DNA from: an uncultured Caulobacterales bacterium
GTDB lineage: Bacteria; Pseudomonadota; Alphaproteobacteria; Caulobacterales; Maricaulaceae
Direction: 5' to 3'
Length of the DNA stretch: 8,057 nt
Assembly: GCA_937981945.1 (NCBI GenBank)
Contig: CALJNJ010000233.1
Location: forward strand, 1-8,057
A program made the translations under genes and the position numbers. The notes beneath the pieces were generated by a model. It ran no database searches. It saw nothing but the letters and a program-made list of their open reading frames with translations, and was not told the DNA's origin. Of the stretch, positions 7,095 through 8,057 are shown piece by piece; position 1 is the first letter of the stretch, and each line of letters opens with the position of its first letter.

Positions 7095-7565
7095 CAATTG
7101 CGGCAGAAAAAACAACAGGCCTGCAATAACAATTGCAGGTCCGTAAGGTGATTTTTGTCTGAAAATTGCGCGAATGCCGCCCTCACCTTTATGTTTGCCC
7201 TGTGCGACAGAGCGGATGATCACAAAAATACTGATGACCCCGCCAATAACCGCGACGAGCATCAAAAAGACAATAAGATTTTGCGGACGCATCCAAAGCC
7301 CGAGCGCTGCGATTAGTTTGACATCGCCGCCGCCCATAAGACCGGGAATAAAGGCCAAAAACCCAATCACAAAAGCGATAAAAGCTGACAATAAATGCCA
7401 GGCCGGCAAAGGCCACGACAAACGGACCACCAGCGCTAATATAACAAACAGGCCGATAACAACCATGGAAACCCAATTGGGTATGGTCATGGTTTTCGTA
7501 TCATACCATGCGGTCCACACCAGCAAACCACAAAGGCACAGAATAAGAAAATCAGGGACGGTCAT
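7074..7565 (-). CDS. cpaA: CpaA/TadV-like type IV prepilin peptidase
   Basis: Small integral-membrane aspartic peptidase (163 aa, A24 family) that removes the leader of Flp-type pilins at the inner membrane. The two catalytic Asp motifs are present: Asp22 in WYDTKTMTIPNW and Asp81 in GLMGGGDVKLIAALGLW. The conserved SPYGPAI motif lies at about 139-145. Hydrophobic helices fill most of the chain (about 5-20, 31-50, 57-75, 97-118, 142-158). The short length, lacking an N-methyltransferase domain, fits the CpaA/TadV type rather than PilD. It starts 22 nt after the TPR gene stop, with which it probably shares an operon; the ribosome binding site is weak. Its last 21 nt overlap the end of the protease gene on the opposite strand. 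Confidence 0.92.
   Translation of the reverse strand: MTVPDFLILCLCGLLVWTAWYDTKTMTIPNWVSMVVIGLFVILALVVRLSWPLPAWHLLSAFIAFVIGFLAFIPGLMGGGDVKLIAALGLWMRPQNLIVFLMLVAVIGGVISIFVIIRSVAQGKHKGEGGIRAIFRQKSPYGPAIVIAGLLFFLPQLSFLGAA
7118..7141. repeat. Strong inverted repeat in the end of the cpaA-like gene
   Basis: A perfect 8-bp stem CCTGCAAT / ATTGCAGG with a 4-nt loop at 7120-7139; on the + strand it extends to 10 bp using a G-U pair. Read on the - strand it is followed after a few bases by a T-rich run (TTGTTTTTTC), like an intrinsic terminator, yet it lies inside the coding sequence before the cpaA stop. On the + strand it lies 23 nt after the protease stop without an immediate T run, so there it could at most protect or mark the 3' end. 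Confidence 0.45.
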
Positions 7566-7587
7566 AGGCCAACCATAGGCCTAATTC

Positions 7588-8057
7588 CTATTTAGACAAG
7601 AGGATCGACTCCAAGTTTCTTTCCGCTTGCTCGAAATAGACAGGACTGACGGCGATTGCTTTTCTGAAGTAAGAGGCCGCTTTTTGACGCTTAGCGTTTT
7701 TGAGCGCGTTTTCTCCGATGGCATTAAACAAATGGGCGCGTTCCCGATCCCCGGCTGACATAAGAGCCTCGGTTTCGGACCGCTCAAAAGCAATCGCGAT
7801 ACGGTGACCCATATATTGGGGCGTCTCCTGCCCGATAGTTTCATAGACACTTAAAGCTTCGCTGAATTGGTCTTGTTCAATATAGGCCAGCGCCAGATTA
7901 TTAGCGATAGAGACATCATCTTTATTAAGTTCGTGAGCTCTACTGAACGCGACGATTGCAGCGGGGCCGTTATCCTGTTCGATCTCGATCATGCCCAGCC
8001 CGTTCCAGGACCGCCACAGATCAGACTGAAGCTCAGTCGCGGCGTTTAGGTTTTGCC
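7588..8057 (-). CDS. TPR protein, TadD-like, 5' partial
   Basis: Tetratricopeptide-repeat protein; 155 residues are visible. The frame stays open through the right edge, and the 21 codons before the first internal ATG (7992) continue a TPR (LWRSWNGLGMIEIEQ), so the true start is outside the window. Three TPR units can be read: one across the internal Met ending AFSRAHELNKD, one at VSIANNLALAYIEQDQFSEAL, one near the end with NALKNAKRQKAASYFRKAIAVSP. The pattern WxxWNGLG with NNLALAY is typical of TadD, an assembly factor of Tad/Flp pili, and the next gene downstream is the prepilin peptidase. TPRs are widespread, so the TadD assignment is supported mainly by motif flavour and neighbour. Localisation cannot be judged because the N-terminus is missing. 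Confidence 0.75.
   Translation of the reverse strand, partial: QNLNAATELQSDLWRSWNGLGMIEIEQDNGPAAIVAFSRAHELNKDDVSIANNLALAYIEQDQFSEALSVYETIGQETPQYMGHRIAIAFERSETEALMSAGDRERAHLFNAIGENALKNAKRQKAASYFRKAIAVSPVYFEQAERNLESILLSK

Noticed and set aside
7174..7578. Open frame on the + strand opposite the prepilin peptidase
   Set aside because: The - strand frame has both catalytic Asp motifs and membrane helices; the + strand product is basic and low in recognisable structure.
7581..7850. Second - strand frame over the TPR gene, as a sign of a frameshift
   Set aside because: The main frame carries uninterrupted TPR sequence from the edge to its stop, so there is no break to explain.
7990..7992. ATG as the start of the TPR protein
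   Set aside because: It lies in the middle of a TPR unit (WNGLG-MIEIEQ) and the frame continues upstream to the edge.
1..8057. tRNA, rRNA, CRISPR array, insertion sequence or phage attachment site
   Set aside because: No repeat-spacer pattern, transposase, terminal inverted repeats or RNA gene was seen; nearly all bases are covered by recognised genes.

Overview
The window looks like chromosomal DNA of an alphaproteobacterium with a roughly balanced GC content. Three things point there: the alphaproteobacterial flavour of the transglutaminase-like protease, Tad-pilus type genes (CpaA-like prepilin peptidase and a TadD-like TPR protein), and a near-consensus CtrA-type box in the only long intergenic gap. 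No species can be named from the sequence alone.

Left block, + strand (1-6015): a type I secretion (T1SS) operon in the order outer-membrane channel (TolC/LapE-like, 5' end cut off by the window), inner-membrane ABC exporter with a degenerate C39-like domain (LapB-like), membrane-fusion protein (HlyD/LapC-like), and a small ribbon-helix-helix protein whose C-terminal half looks PAS-like. The genes are tightly packed: a 19-nt gap, an 8-nt overlap and a 4-nt ATGA overlap. All three parts of the export channel are present, but the exported substrate (probably a large RTX-type adhesin) is not in the window.

Middle (6016-6125): a 110-nt gap with a possible CtrA-like box, a hairpin followed by a short T run, and two mutually exclusive hairpins, one of which buries the ribosome binding site of the next gene. 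The next gene (6126-7094) encodes a LapG-like periplasmic transglutaminase-like cysteine protease with a complete Cys-His-Asp triad. In the Pseudomonas Lap system such a protease cuts the adhesin off the cell surface. Together the left block and this gene make a plausible adhesin export-and-release module. No LapD-like c-di-GMP receptor is seen here.

Right block, - strand (7074-8057): a TadD-like TPR protein (5' end beyond the window) followed by a CpaA-like type IV prepilin peptidase, converging on the protease gene with a 21-nt overlap of the two coding ends. These belong to Tad/Flp pilus assembly, so two surface-attachment systems lie next to each other.

The least explained features are the RHH/PAS-like protein coupled to the exporter, the possible RNA switch at the protease start, and the roughly 245-residue C-terminal extension of the outer-membrane channel.
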